DNA of 64,000 nt from CAVQCX01 sp963711095 (GTDB lineage Bacteria > Pseudomonadota > Gammaproteobacteria > Chromatiales > Chromatiaceae). Both the position numbers and the translations under genes were made by a program. Of the stretch, positions 10,001-23,256 are shown piece after piece (the first letter of the stretch is position 1; every line of letters starts with the position of its first letter). Location: the NCBI GenBank assembly GCA_963711095.1, contig CAVQCX010000024.1:62001-126000 (forward strand). Direction: 5' to 3'. The notes beneath the pieces are model-generated. The model saw nothing but the letters and a program-made list of their open reading frames with translations, was not told where the DNA came from and did no database searches.

Positions 10001-10349
10001 GGCGGTCCGCACCGCCGCGGCAGACGATGAGGTCGAGCGCAGCGGCGTGGACCTGGTCGCGGCGCTCGACGCCCTGGTGGCGGGGATCCGCAGCGCCCTG
10101 GCCATGGTGGAGGAGGGGACGGACTCCGGGGTCGCGGATCGCGCGCGCCTGGACGCCGTGGGGGAGCGTCTGCAGGTCCTGCTGGAGGCCGGGGACATGG
10201 CGGCCAACGATCTGGCGCGCTCGGAACGGGGGCTTCTGCAGGCTGGGCTGGGGGAATTGGGCGAGCGGCTGCTGGATCGGATCGAGGCCTACGACTACGA
10301 GGCAGCGCTCGCCCTGCTGCGGGCGCCGCAAGAACAGGATACCCGGTGA
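4014..10349 (+). CDS. Multi-PAS/GAF hybrid sensor histidine kinase with REC and HPt, 2111 aa
   Basis: Domain order by approximate residue: membrane segments at 23-40, 60-78 and 98-122; an extracytoplasmic sensor region of about 260 residues; a fourth segment at 384-405; PAS 430-540; GAF 552-722; six more PAS domains between 735 and 1485; a coiled coil; HisKA with SHEIRTPLNAIVG (His near 1530); HATPase with N box NALKF and GGTGLGLA; REC with LILMDVQMPGMDG; and an HPt with LAHALKGVAGN. It therefore contains a complete internal His-Asp-His relay. The final output must be a separate protein, plausibly the HD-GYP regulator 36 bases upstream. The next gene starts 10 bases after its stop. Seven PAS domains plus a GAF is unusually many. 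Confidence 0.93.
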   Translation: MPSEAPEPARTGGAPRLPGVTPLGVALVYASFAALWILLSDKVVEWLFGVPAQVTVANSLKGLAFVLVTSVVLYGLLRRLSSLAETPPLSEGGRRAQLLPLVLLGAGITLLTAVGVGYTLVQHRVREVERLRTIADLKTRQIADWLGERLGDARFAQSSRSWAELYRSWRETGDSADLERLRGRLDRYREAKGFYDDLLLDEQGRLVWDARRESPTVSAALSAAARQAVAAQRVGRVGPYRDPAGRVWIDFIAPLPGVGRLPGPVVVLRADPAEQLFPLLRGWPVPSVSGETLVFRRDGDQVLFLNELRHRADTAAKLRLPVAQEALLAAQVLRREVDLAGLVRGVDYRGVPALGVPRAIPDTDWFLIAKVDRAEVYAVAARDVVWLVLTGLLLLLAMTTGAVLLRQRRELAGALRERRIQTERLSALQRLHDIAEGSTDAILAMDAQGRVLLFNAAAARFTGKQPAEVMGRDETVLFPPEQAERLMADNRAVMVADETRTFEDTLTTPDGDRTFLTTKGPLHDTDGRVIGLFVVARDITEHKQAQDALRRSNRALRTLSECDQALARATDEQEFLSEVCALLVSVGGYPLAWVGSAEQDEARTVRPVTKAGLDDGYLDAARISWADTTLGRGPTGTAIRERHPAVCRDLRSDPLFAPWRDAALERGYRSSIALPIVLDDSQRPWALTMYAAEPDAFDAEEVRLLAELADDLAFGIGALRDRAAHRQAERALVRERGFLKTLIATLPDLVWLKDPQGVYLACNPRFERFLGAKEAEIVGKTDYDFVDRELADFFRDNDRAAIAAGGPRTNEEELPFAADGHRELVEVVKTPMRDAQGQLIGVLGIGRDITARKAAEQALREKDALLSQMSAIAHIGAWQLDPVTGRGTWTEEVARMHEVDPDQETSLSFGLSFYEGVHRERIETAVREAIELAIPYDLELELVTAKGARKYVRAVGVPVGEAGSVSRLRGTFQDITERRRAADALRESEATYRSLFDNMLNGFAYCRMLFENGEPVDFVYLTVNRAFETQTGLRDVVGRRVSEVVPGIRQSDPMLFDMYSQVALTGRPERFELFVEALQMWFWLSVYSPKPEHFVAVFDVITERKRAELALRESERRFQDIVAASGDWVWEVDALGRYTYVSESVTQLLGYTPQEVIGRTAFELMPPGEAERVAAQFSAIAARREPFRDLANITLHQDGTPHHINTSGMPILARDGRLLGYRGLDKDVTERRLAELALLESESKHRDVLAALGEGVYGVDLEGRCSFVNPTALATLGFRDRELFGEDAHALFHHQRPTGEPYPKADCPIIQALQAGDPWHGTEWFIRKDGQAFPVELTVAPLEAEGGRAGAVVAFRDITERQQAEAQIRKLLLAVEQSPESIVITDLDGRIEYVNDTFVATSGYSRKEVVGQNPRLLHSGQTPPETYRSLWETLSQGEVWKGEFCNRRKTGEEYLEFALISPIRQPDGRITHYLAIQEDITEKKRIGHELDRHRHHLAELVEQRTAQLAEAREHAEAANHAKSAFLANMSHEIRTPLNAIVGLTHLLRRSGATPEQAQRLHKIDAAAGHLLSIISDILDLSKIEAGRLELEQMDFPLGSVLDHVRSLIAEAAHGKGLELAVDVDDMPLWLRGDPTRLRQALLNYAGNALKFTERGSILLRARLLEEIDDRLLVRFEVEDTGMGITPEQLSSLFVPFEQADVSTTRRFGGTGLGLAITRRLAQLMDGEAGAESTPGEGSTFWFTARLARGHGIMPAATPGPPRLAEVELRGRHAGARVLLAEDNAINREVALELLHGVGLAVDAAADGVEALAKAQAYAYDLILMDVQMPGMDGLAATRAIRALPGRAAVPILAMTANAFEEDQRACREAGMNDFVAKPVDPESLYATLFRWLPEPAADRAPPMATPAPDTGRRLRVDLVPGLDPARGLALVKGRADTYGRLLQLFAYTHGGDAERIRQGLAAGDRPGLQNLAHALKGVAGNLAAPGLAEAAGALERAVRTAAADDEVERSGVDLVAALDALVAGIRSALAMVEEGTDSGVADRARLDAVGERLQVLLEAGDMAANDLARSERGLLQAGLGELGERLLDRIEAYDYEAALALLRAPQEQDTR

Positions 10350-10359
10350 GTATCCGCCC

Positions 10360-11280
10360 ATGAGCGCCATCGGCTACCCGCGGCTCGCGGATCTTATGAC
10401 TGGGCAGCTGGAGATGGTGCCGCCGGACTGCTCGCTGGAGGCGGCCGTGCAACGCATGGCGCGGATCGGAGCCTCCAGCGTCGCGGTGGTCCAGGGCACC
10501 GATCCCCTGGGGATACTCACTGCCTGCGACCTGGCCCATCTGCAAGCGGGCGGTACGCCATTTTCAGCGCCCGTGGTTGACCACATGGCCAGGATGTTTC
10601 TGAAGGCCGCGCCCGACCAGGATTTCCGCTCGGCATACGTGCAGCTGCGTCACGCGGGTGTACGCCATCTGTTGGTGGTGGATACCGCTGGCGCACCGCT
10701 CGGCCTGGTCAGCGAGAGCGACTTGTGCAGTCACCTCGGGGCGGATCTGATGCGCCGAATGGCGGACCTGGAGTCACTGGTCGATCGGGACGTTCCCGGC
10801 CTCGGGCCGCAGCAGACCCTTGATCAGGCACTCTCGCGGATGTCCGGGGAGGGGAACGGAGACTTTGTCCTGGTGGTGGAGGACGGACGCCCCCTCGGCA
10901 TCCTCACCGAGCGTGATCTCCCCGGTCTGCTGGGACAAGGGGCGGACCTGTCCGCGATCTCTCTGGCCAGCGTCATGCGCAGCCCGCTGCTGACCGTTGT
11001 TCGGGGACGGCCGATCGCCGAGGCCCTGGAGCTGATGGAGCGACATCGCGTCCACCACCTGCCGGTCCTGGACAGCGACGGGGCACTGTTCGGCATGCTC
11101 AGCCACCGCCGGGTGATGGAATGGCTTGGATTGGAGCTGCTCGAGGACAGTCTGGAAGAACAAAGGGTCTTGCGTCAGACAAGCGCGCAGATCGAGAGCC
11201 GCCTGGAGCTGCGCCCTCGAGGCCGCCGGCATGGGTGTCTGGGAGTACGACCACGCGCGCGGCCTCAATCACTGGGATGA
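10360..11280 (+). CDS. CBS-domain sensor, 5' part of a frameshifted CBS/PAS gene
   Basis: Four CBS motifs are visible at about residues 11-60, 71-123, 138-192 and 203-256, ending in phrases such as LGILTACDLAHL, LGLVSESDL, LGILTERDLPG and FGMLSHRRVMEWL. CBS pairs bind adenine nucleotides and report energy or redox state. A predicted coiled coil (EQRVLRQTSAQIESRLEL) follows. After residue 283 the frame loses sense and stops at 11280. The adjacent frame, entered by removing one C near 11212, gives ELALEAAGMGVWEYDH and five PAS domains. This is best read as the N-terminal part of a single ancestral gene. The stop of the upstream kinase is 10 bases away. Confidence 0.8.
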   Translation: MSAIGYPRLADLMTGQLEMVPPDCSLEAAVQRMARIGASSVAVVQGTDPLGILTACDLAHLQAGGTPFSAPVVDHMARMFLKAAPDQDFRSAYVQLRHAGVRHLLVVDTAGAPLGLVSESDLCSHLGADLMRRMADLESLVDRDVPGLGPQQTLDQALSRMSGEGNGDFVLVVEDGRPLGILTERDLPGLLGQGADLSAISLASVMRSPLLTVVRGRPIAEALELMERHRVHHLPVLDSDGALFGMLSHRRVMEWLGLELLEDSLEEQRVLRQTSAQIESRLELRPRGRRHGCLGVRPRARPQSLG

Positions 11281-13226
11281 CCGCCTGTGCCGGATGCTGG
11301 GCTACGATTGGGCACCGCCCTCCGTGCAGGACTGGCTAGATCTGGTTCACCCCCAGGATCGCGCCCGGGTGCTGGACCGGGTGAAGGAGGCACTGGCCGG
11401 GGCGGATTACCGGGCCGAATATCGTCTGCGTCACGGCAACGGAGACTGGGTCTGGTGCGAGTCCCGGGGCCGGGTGGTGCGCCAGGATGCCCAGGGCGCG
11501 CCGCTGCTAACGGCCGGTATCCAGGCCGATATCAGCGCGCGCAAGCAGCGCGAGCTCGATCTGCGGCGCCTGGATGCGACGCTCAGCGCCCTGGTCGAGG
11601 GCACGCCGGACGCAGTCTTCGTCAAGGACTGCGCCGGCCGCTATGTGCTTGCCAACCAGGCGGCCGCTGCGCTGCTCGGCAGGTCGGTGGATGAAGTGCT
11701 GGGCCAGGACGACTGCGCCCTGTTTCCCCAGGATCTCGCCGAGCGGTTCCGCGCCGACGATCGCCGCATCATGGAGTCCGGCTCGGCCGAGACCTACACA
11801 GAGCCGGTCGCCACCGTGCAGGGGCGCTGTGAATACCTGATCACCAAGGGGCCTCTGGTGATCGATGGGGAGGTGCGCGGTGTATTCGGCATGGCCCGCG
11901 ATATCAGCGAGCGCAGGCAGGCCGAGGAGGCCCTGCGCCGGAGCGAGGCGCGCCTGAAGGAGGCCCAGCGCATCGCCCGGGTGGGCCACTGGGAGGTCGA
12001 CCCGGCCGGGTCGGTGCTGGTCTGGTCCGAGGAGATGTATCGTCTGACGGGCTTCGACCCGGCCCAGGGGCCCCCTTCCTGGAAGACCTACCTGCAATGG
12101 GTTCACCCCGAGGACCGGGACCGCGTTCGGGAGGCGCAGCGGGAGGCGCTGCGCACCGGCAAGCCGACGCGCACGGAGCTTCGCAATGACCCGGCCAAGG
12201 GTCCGTTGCGCCACTTCATCAGGCAGCTGGAGCCGGAGTTGGACGCAGCCGGGCGGGTCGTCCGCCTGGTCGGCACCTGTCAGGACGTCACCGACCTGCA
12301 GCAGGCCAAGGCGCAGGCACGCCGTAGCGACGCCATGCTCGACTCGGTGTTCCAGGCCATCCCGGATCTGTTCTTCCTGATCGATGGCGACGGTACGGTC
12401 CGGGATTACCGGGCGCAGCGCCGCTCGGATCTCTATGTGCCGCCGGAGCATCTTCTGGGCAGGCGCTTGCAGGACGTGCTGCCGGCGCGGCTCGCCGAGG
12501 TCGTCGTCGAGAAGCTCCAGGCGGCGCTCGGCCAGGACGGGCCCGTCTGCCTGGAATCCGACCTGGACACGCCCAGCGGCGATCACCGCTATGAGGCACG
12601 ATTGAGCCGGCTGGGCGACAGCGGCCAATGCATCGCGGTGGTGCGCGACATCACCGAGCAGCACCGTGCCCGTCAGGCCCTGGCCGAGAGCGAGCAGCGC
12701 TACTCCCTGGCCGCCGCGATCGGCCGCTCGGGGGCCTGGGAGCTCTGGCCGCTGGAGGGGCGGCTGTTCTTCGACCACAACCTCGTACGCCTCATGGGCT
12801 ACGACCGGGGCGACCTGTCCGAGAATCTGGCGGACTGGCTCGCCATCATCCCGCAAGACGGGCGCACACCGATCGAGGACGCCCTGCAGGCGATCGTGGA
12901 AGGCCGCTCTGACACGCTGACCCTGGAGCACCCGGTGCGCCGCAAGGACGGCTCGGCAGGGTGGATCTACCTCACCGGCGAACGGGTCAGCGCACTGGGC
13001 GAAGAGCCGATGCGCCTGGTGGGATCATCGCGGGACATCACCGAGCGCAAGCAGGGCGAGATCGAGCGCAACGCCCAGCTCGCGGAGCTGCGCCGCTGGC
13101 ACGAGGCCATGCTGGGCCGCGAGACCCGGGTGCTGGAGCTCAAACGCGAGGTCAACCGCCTGCTGGCGGAGGCAGGCCGGGCGCCGCGCTACACCAGCGT
13201 TGCGGATCCCGAGGCGCCTCCGGGCG

Positions 13227-13234
<8 letters not shown>
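11126..13234 (+). CDS. PAS-repeat sensor, 3' part of the frameshifted CBS/PAS gene
   Basis: Meaningful sequence in this frame begins about base 11213 (ALEAAGMGVWEYDHARG); the 29 residues from the ATG at 11126 to there are out-of-frame shadow of the CBS part. Five PAS domains follow, covering roughly 11216-11560, 11570-11920, 11935-12290, 12320-12660 and 12670-13050. Each of the five ends in a PAC-type motif such as ISARKQR, ISERRQA or ITERKQG. A coiled coil closes the protein. There is no HisKA, GGDEF, EAL or other output domain, so with the CBS part it would be a pure sensor. Its stop overlaps the start of the next kinase gene by 8 bases. Confidence 0.75.
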
Positions 13235-17621
<4,387 letters not shown>

Positions 17622-18108
17622 GAGTTGCGACACAGTAGCGCGTAGACAGGGAAAAGACGGGGTGGGCGGCGGTGTAGGAGGCGAGCCCTCTCGGCGACTG
17701 GCAGATCCACCGGACGCGCCGTCGGGGCAGGGATGCGTCGCTGCGGCACTTGAGCGAGTGCCATGCCCCTCGCGCGGAACTTTCCTTTCCGGCCTCCGGT
17801 CTTGGTCGTCATGTCGCGGACGACGCCATCTGTCCTTGGGTGAGACCTGACGAGGCCGGGAAGTCATGTCAGCATGCACAGACGCAGCGAAACCGCAGCC
17901 GCCAAGCGCTGCGCGACCCCATATCCATCTGTTCCCGCCGGCCCATCCTCCCCCCTGAGGTGACCGGTCGACCCGCCCGGCGGAGCGGTCGGCCCGGCCT
18001 GCTGGGCATTTCCGTTACGGCCGGCGCGTGCCCGACCGGCGAGCGGGTGCCGCATGCCCTCGCGCATCCAGCGCCGGGGCGTTTGCACAACAACAAGCGA
18101 GGACAACC
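17622..18108. other. Intergenic region without a gene
   Basis: This 487-base gap between the kinase and the ABC operon holds one REP-like palindrome near its start. No convincing ORF is seen on either strand. The ABC-operon promoter should lie in the second half, but no clear -35/-10 pair could be chosen. Confidence 0.5.
17672..17697 (+). repeat. REP-like palindrome, family GTAGGAGGC
   Basis: GTAGGAGGCGAGCCCTCTCG followed by GCGA is the third copy of the family also found near 241 and 1441. Confidence 0.55.
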
Positions 18109-19053
18109 ATGATCGAGCTGGAGCACTTGACCCGACGTTACGGCGAGCTGACCGCCGTGGACGATCTGAGCTTCACCATCGGGCGCGGCGAGGTGGTGGG
18201 CCTGCTCGGCCACAACGGGGCCGGCAAGACTACCGTCATGAAGATGCTGACCGGATTCCTGGAGCCCAGCGGCGGCACCATCCGCATCGGCGACCTGCAG
18301 CTGGGCCGCGACACCCGCGCCATCCAGGCACGCATCGGCTACCTGCCGGAGAACTGTCCGGTGTGGCCGGAGATGACGGTCATCGACTTGCTCGAGTACC
18401 AGGCGGCGCTGCACGGTGTGCCCGAGCAGCGCCGTAGCGCTGCCGTCGCCCGGGCGATCCGGCGCACCGAGCTCAAGGCGAAGGCCACCGAGTCGATCCA
18501 GACCCTCTCGCGCGGCTATCGCCAGCGGGTGGGGGTGGCCCAGGCGATTCTGCACGAGCCCGATATAGTGATCCTCGACGAGCCGACCAACGGGCTGGAT
18601 CCCACCCAGATCCTGCACATGCGCGACCTGATCCGCGAGCTGGCGCGCAGCGCCACGGTGATCGTCTCCACCCACATCCTGCAGGAGGTCCAGGCGGTCT
18701 GCCAGCGGGTGGTGATCATGCGCTCCGGGCGCAAGGTGCTGGATGCCCGGCTCGATGAGCTGCAGCGGGGTGCGCGCCTGCAGGTGACCCTCGACAAGGG
18801 GGAGAAGGCGGCCCGGGCGCTGCTGGAAGGCGTCGAGGGGGTCGGTGCGGTGCGCCTGGAGCAGAGCGTGGGCGGGCGTTTCCGCTACGCCGTGGAAGCG
18901 GCCGAATCGGTCGCCCCCCTGATTAGCGCCGCGGTCGCGCGCGCCGGCTTTGCGCTCCACGGTCTGTGTCCCGAGCGGCGCAACCTGGAGACCGTGTTTG
19001 CCGAGGTCAACGAGGCGGCCGCCCGGGCCGGGGAGGTGCAGCATGCTGCATGA
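18109..19053 (+). CDS. ABC transporter ATP-binding protein, GldA-type
   Basis: The 314-residue ATPase shows Walker A GHNGAGKTTVMKML, a Q-loop region (IGYLPENCPVW), signature-region TLSRGYRQRVGVAQAILH, Walker B DIVILDEPTNGLDPTQ and switch His in VIVSTHI. The signature SRGYRQR instead of LSGGQ is usual in this GldA/NosF/CcmA-like export subgroup. The ATG at 18109 is preceded by GCGAGGACAACC. The C-terminal 90 residues form the accessory domain seen in gliding-type exporters. Its stop overlaps the permease start (ATG at 19043), so the two are translationally coupled. Confidence 0.92.
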   Translation: MIELEHLTRRYGELTAVDDLSFTIGRGEVVGLLGHNGAGKTTVMKMLTGFLEPSGGTIRIGDLQLGRDTRAIQARIGYLPENCPVWPEMTVIDLLEYQAALHGVPEQRRSAAVARAIRRTELKAKATESIQTLSRGYRQRVGVAQAILHEPDIVILDEPTNGLDPTQILHMRDLIRELARSATVIVSTHILQEVQAVCQRVVIMRSGRKVLDARLDELQRGARLQVTLDKGEKAARALLEGVEGVGAVRLEQSVGGRFRYAVEAAESVAPLISAAVARAGFALHGLCPERRNLETVFAEVNEAAARAGEVQHAA

Positions 19054-21976
19054 CCTGCTCACCATCGCCCGCAAGGAGCTCGCCGGGTTCTTCGCCTCGC
19101 CCGCGGCCTACCTGTTCCTGGGGGCTTTCCTGGGCGTGACCCTGTTCGTGTTCTTCTGGGTCGATACCTTCTTTGCGCGCAACATCGCCGATGTGCGTCC
19201 GCTGTTCCAGTGGATGCCGGTGCTGCTGATCTTCCTGGTGGCGGCGCTGACCATGCGCGCCTGGGCCGAGGAGCGCCGCTCCGGGACGCTGGAGCTGCTG
19301 CTCACGGCACCGGCCTCGCCGACCGGGCAGGTGCTCGGCAAGTTCCTGGGCGGCATGGCCCTGGTCGCGATCGCGCTCGCCCTGACCCTGCCGCTGCCCA
19401 TCACCGTAGCCTTCCTTGGCCCCCTGGACTGGGGACCGGTGATCGGCGGCTACCTCGCCGCCCTGGTGCTGGCAGCGGCCTATGTGTCGATCGGCCTGTG
19501 GGTGTCCTCGCGCACCGACAACCAGATCGTGAGCCTGATCCTGACGGTGGTCATCGCGGGGGTGTTCTACCTGCTCGGCTCCTCGGTGCTGACCTCGTTG
19601 TTCGGGCACCGGATCGCCGAGCTGCTCCGGGACCTGGGAGCGGGCTCGCGCTTCGAGTCCATCACCCGCGGGGTGCTCGACCTACGCGACATCTATTATT
19701 ACCTCTCCATCACCGCCGCCTTCCTGGTGCTCAACCGGCTGTCCCTGGAGCGGCTGCGCTGGGCGGGCAATGCACCCGCGCCCGCACACCGCGCCTGGCA
19801 CTGGGCGGCGGGGCTGCTTGTGGCCAACGTGCTGGGCGCCAATCTCTGGCTCGGTCAGGTGGGCTGGGTACGGGCGGACCTCACCTCCGGCAACCTCTAC
19901 ACCCTGTCCGATGCCACCCGCGGCTATCTGGCGGAGCTGCGCGAGCCGCTGCTGATTCGCGGCTATTTCAGCGCCTCCACCCACCCCTTGTTGGCGCCGC
20001 TGGTGCCGCAGCTGCGCGACCTGCTCGCAGAATACGCCGCCGCCGGTGGCGACAAGGTGCGGGTGGAGCTGGTCGACCCCCACGATGATCCGGCCGTCGA
20101 GGAGGAGGCGGGCAGCAAGTATGGCATCAGGCCGGTGCCCTTCCAGACCGCAAGCAAATATCAGGCCTCGGTGGTGAACTCCTACTTCGACATACTGGTC
20201 GCCTACGGCGACCAGTATCAGGTGCTCACCTATAAGGACCTGATCGCAGTGAAGGTGCGCTCGGAGACCAATCTCGAGGTAGAGCTTAAGAACCCCGAAT
20301 ACGATATCACCCGGGCCATCCGCAAGGTGCTCACCAGCTACCAGGGCGGCGGCAGTCCGTTCGACGCCCTGACCCGCCCGGTGACCTTCACCGGCTATAT
20401 CTCCGGGCCCAAGACCCTGCCCAAGGACCTCACGGCGGTGCGCCAGGTGCTGGAGAAGACCCTCGACGGTCTCCGCAAAGAGGCGGGCGACAAGCTCAAG
20501 GTCGCCTACTCCGATCCCGATGCTGACCCGGCCCTGGCGAAGCGGCTGAGCACCGAATACGGGTTCCGCCCGATGGTGACGGGCCTCCTGGACCCCAACC
20601 CCTTCTGGTTCTACCTCACCCTGAGCGATGGGCGCGAAACCGTCCAGGTGCCCCTGCCCGAGAAGCTGGACGCGCCCGGCCTCAAGCGGGCGCTGGAGGC
20701 CGCGCTGAAGCGGTTCTCGCCGGGCTTCCTGAAGACGATTGCGGTGCTCAAGCCGGCCGGCGCGCCCGAGATTCCCGGGCTGAGCGGTATGGGTGGCGGC
20801 CCGCGGTTCTCCAAGCTGCGCGACGCCCTCGGTCAGTCCATGCGCTGGCTGGACACGGATCTCTCCGATGGGCGGGTGCCGGCCGAGGCCGATCTGCTCA
20901 TGGTGCTGGCACCTCAGTCGCTCGATGAGAAGCAGCGCTTCGCCATCGACCAGTTCCTCATGCAGGGCGGCACTGTGGTCCTGGCGAGCGCTCCCATCGA
21001 TGTCGAGGTGGGCCGCGGGATCCAGGCGCGAAAGATCACCAGCGGTCTGGAGGACTGGCTCGCCGGCTACGGCCTGGGCCTCGGCAAGAAGCTGGTGCTC
21101 GATCCCCAGGCCGGCGCCCTGCCGATCCCGGTGGACCGGCACCTCGGCGGCCTCACGGTGCGCGAGATCCAGCTCATCGACTACCCGTACATCGCCGATG
21201 TCCGCGGTCAGGGCCTGAGCGCCGCCAGCCCGATCACCTCCGGTCTGGGTCAGCTCTACGTCCCCTGGGCCGTGCCCATCAAGGTCGATGCGGACAAGAA
21301 CAAGGGCCGCAAGGTCACCGAGCTGCTGCACTCCTCCTCGGAGAGCTGGGTGTCGGACAGTCTGGACCTGGTGCCGGACTTCCGCGCCTACCCGCGCCTG
21401 GGCTTTGCAGAGGCCAAGCAGCACGGCGCGCAGCTGCTCGGCGTGATGGTGGAAGGCCGTTTCGCATCGGCTTTCAAGGGCAAGGGCTCGCCGCTGCTCA
21501 AGGCGGAGCAGGGCAAGGACAAGTCCAAGGACGCGGCAGGGCAGGGTAAGACCGATCCGCCGGCCGATCAGGACGCCAAGGATAAGCCTGCGGCCGAGCC
21601 CCAAAGCCCGGCCATCAGCGGGGTGATCGATCGCTCGCCCGAGTCCGCGCGGCTGATCCTGATGTCCTCCAACGCGCTGTTCACGGATAACGCCGAGGAG
21701 CTGGTCAGCGAAGGCCTGGGAACCCGCTATCGCAAGGCGGCCGAGCTGGCCCAGAACCTGATCGACTGGTCGCTCGAGGATCAGGGGCTGCTCGCCATTC
21801 GCAGCCGCGGGCACTTCGCACGCACCCTCGAGCCCATGGAGCGCGGCACTGAGATGTTCTGGGAGTATCTCAACTATGGACTCGCGATCGCGGGTCTGGT
21901 CCTGGTCTGGGTCCTCAATCGCCGGCGCCGCCGCCTGGCCGAGGGCCGGTACGCCCGCATCCTGCAGGAGGTCTGA
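19043..21976 (+). CDS. ABC permease fused to GldG-like domain (GldF-GldG fusion), 977 aa
   Basis: Residues 1-250 are an ABC-2 permease with about six helices and the characteristic phrases RKELAGFFASPAAYLFLG and EERRSGTLELLLTAPAS. A further helix near 260-280 leads into a long extracytoplasmic GldG-type region with LTSGNLYTLSDATRGYL and VRVELVDPHDDP. The region ends in a Lys/Ala-rich linker (about residues 810-855) and a last membrane helix (LNYGLAIAGLVLVWVLN). In Flavobacterium GldF and GldG are separate; the fused form is common outside Bacteroidetes. Substrate unknown. It overlaps the ATPase gene by 11 bases and the DUF4340 gene starts 3 bases after its stop. Confidence 0.88.
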   Translation: MLHDLLTIARKELAGFFASPAAYLFLGAFLGVTLFVFFWVDTFFARNIADVRPLFQWMPVLLIFLVAALTMRAWAEERRSGTLELLLTAPASPTGQVLGKFLGGMALVAIALALTLPLPITVAFLGPLDWGPVIGGYLAALVLAAAYVSIGLWVSSRTDNQIVSLILTVVIAGVFYLLGSSVLTSLFGHRIAELLRDLGAGSRFESITRGVLDLRDIYYYLSITAAFLVLNRLSLERLRWAGNAPAPAHRAWHWAAGLLVANVLGANLWLGQVGWVRADLTSGNLYTLSDATRGYLAELREPLLIRGYFSASTHPLLAPLVPQLRDLLAEYAAAGGDKVRVELVDPHDDPAVEEEAGSKYGIRPVPFQTASKYQASVVNSYFDILVAYGDQYQVLTYKDLIAVKVRSETNLEVELKNPEYDITRAIRKVLTSYQGGGSPFDALTRPVTFTGYISGPKTLPKDLTAVRQVLEKTLDGLRKEAGDKLKVAYSDPDADPALAKRLSTEYGFRPMVTGLLDPNPFWFYLTLSDGRETVQVPLPEKLDAPGLKRALEAALKRFSPGFLKTIAVLKPAGAPEIPGLSGMGGGPRFSKLRDALGQSMRWLDTDLSDGRVPAEADLLMVLAPQSLDEKQRFAIDQFLMQGGTVVLASAPIDVEVGRGIQARKITSGLEDWLAGYGLGLGKKLVLDPQAGALPIPVDRHLGGLTVREIQLIDYPYIADVRGQGLSAASPITSGLGQLYVPWAVPIKVDADKNKGRKVTELLHSSSESWVSDSLDLVPDFRAYPRLGFAEAKQHGAQLLGVMVEGRFASAFKGKGSPLLKAEQGKDKSKDAAGQGKTDPPADQDAKDKPAAEPQSPAISGVIDRSPESARLILMSSNALFTDNAEELVSEGLGTRYRKAAELAQNLIDWSLEDQGLLAIRSRGHFARTLEPMERGTEMFWEYLNYGLAIAGLVLVWVLNRRRRRLAEGRYARILQEV

Positions 21977-21979
21977 GCC

Positions 21980-23230
21980 ATGCAACGCTGGATACCCGTA
22001 CTCGCCATCGCGCTGGTCCTGCAGCTGGTCCTGGCCGTCGGCCTGGGGCTGAGGGCCAATCCGCTGGCCGCCCAGCGGCCCGACACCCCCTTGGTCCAGG
22101 CCGTTGTATCCGGGGCCGACCGGCTGCTGATCGAAGGGCCGGCCCCCGCCCAGACCGCCGGGGAGAAGACCGCCCAGGTCGAGGTGGTCAGGAAGAACGG
22201 CGCCTGGACCCTGCCGGGCTATTTCGATGCCCCCGCCAGCGCCTCCAAGGTGCAGTCCCTGCTGGACCGGATCGCCAAGGTCCGGCGTGGCTTCCCCATC
22301 GCCACTACCCAGGACGCCCTGAAGCGCTTCAAGGTGGCCCCAGACACCTACGAGCGCCATCTGCTGGTGAGCCAGGACGGCAAGACCCTGACCAGCCTCT
22401 ACCTGGGCAGCTCGCCGGGTCTGCGCAAGGCGGACGCGCGCACCGCTGCAGACGACGCGGTCTACACCGTCGAGCTGGCGACCTATGAGATGCCCGTCAA
22501 GGCCAGCGACTGGCTGGATCCGGAGCTGCTCAAGCGCGACCCAGACAGCCTGGCGAGCCTGGCGCTCACCTGGCCCGGGGGTGCCGGCCTCGCGCTGGAG
22601 CGCGACAGCGCCAAGGGCGATCACCCGAAACCGACCTGGAAGTCCGAGGGCCTGCCCGCCGGCCAGAGTCTGGACCCGACCCGGGCCGAGGCCCTGGTGC
22701 AGGCGGTCAGCGGGTTGCGCGTCGATGGCGTGCTGGGCACCCAGGTCAAGCCCGAGTGGCAGCAGGACCAGCCCGATCTCACCTTGAGGCTGCGCAATCA
22801 GAAAGGCGAGGAGGTGACCTGGACGTTGTCCAAGCCCAAGACGGGCGATTTCCAGGTGCTCAAAGCCTCCGACCGGCCCTGGTACCTGGAGCTCAAGCAG
22901 TGGAGCGCCAAGCCGCTGCTGGATGCCGCAGTGCACGACAAGCTGGTGGTGGCGGACAAGACCGCGACCGCGCCGGCCGCTGCGGGCGAGTCGGGCGCTG
23001 CACCGGCTGGCGTCCAAGCGGGCGCAGAGGCGCCCAAGCAGCCGGATCAGGCGGCAATGGCACCCACCGCGGTGACCGACCAGCTCAGAGCGGGTGTGCC
23101 CGCCCAGCCCGCCAGGCAGCCGCCGCAAGCGGTCCCGACGGAGGCGGTCCCAGCGGTCGGCAGCGAGCCGCCGGCGCAGCCGGACCCCGCGAAGCAGGAG
23201 AGGCCTGCCGCCCCTGTGCCTCCCGAGTAG
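21980..23230 (+). CDS. DUF4340 domain-containing protein
   Basis: The product is 416 residues. It has one N-terminal membrane anchor (WIPVLAIALVLQLVLAVGLGL) and then DUF4340 repeats with KNGAWTLPGYFDAPASASKV and LLVSQDGKTLTSLYLG. DUF4340 proteins are the usual third member of GldA-GldFG-like operons and are thought to be periplasmic accessory subunits. The last 100 residues are rich in Ala, Pro and Gln (from about TATAPAAAGESGAAP) and look disordered. Spacing of 3 bases from the permease supports one operon. Confidence 0.85.
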   Translation: MQRWIPVLAIALVLQLVLAVGLGLRANPLAAQRPDTPLVQAVVSGADRLLIEGPAPAQTAGEKTAQVEVVRKNGAWTLPGYFDAPASASKVQSLLDRIAKVRRGFPIATTQDALKRFKVAPDTYERHLLVSQDGKTLTSLYLGSSPGLRKADARTAADDAVYTVELATYEMPVKASDWLDPELLKRDPDSLASLALTWPGGAGLALERDSAKGDHPKPTWKSEGLPAGQSLDPTRAEALVQAVSGLRVDGVLGTQVKPEWQQDQPDLTLRLRNQKGEEVTWTLSKPKTGDFQVLKASDRPWYLELKQWSAKPLLDAAVHDKLVVADKTATAPAAAGESGAAPAGVQAGAEAPKQPDQAAMAPTAVTDQLRAGVPAQPARQPPQAVPTEAVPAVGSEPPAQPDPAKQERPAAPVPPE

Positions 23231-23256
23231 ACGCTGTCTCGCCAAGGCCAATTCGG

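Noticed and set aside
13200..13226. Earlier ATG for the MASE1 kinase
   Set aside because: The nine extra residues are arginine-rich and the later ATG overlaps the upstream stop in a typical coupling arrangement.
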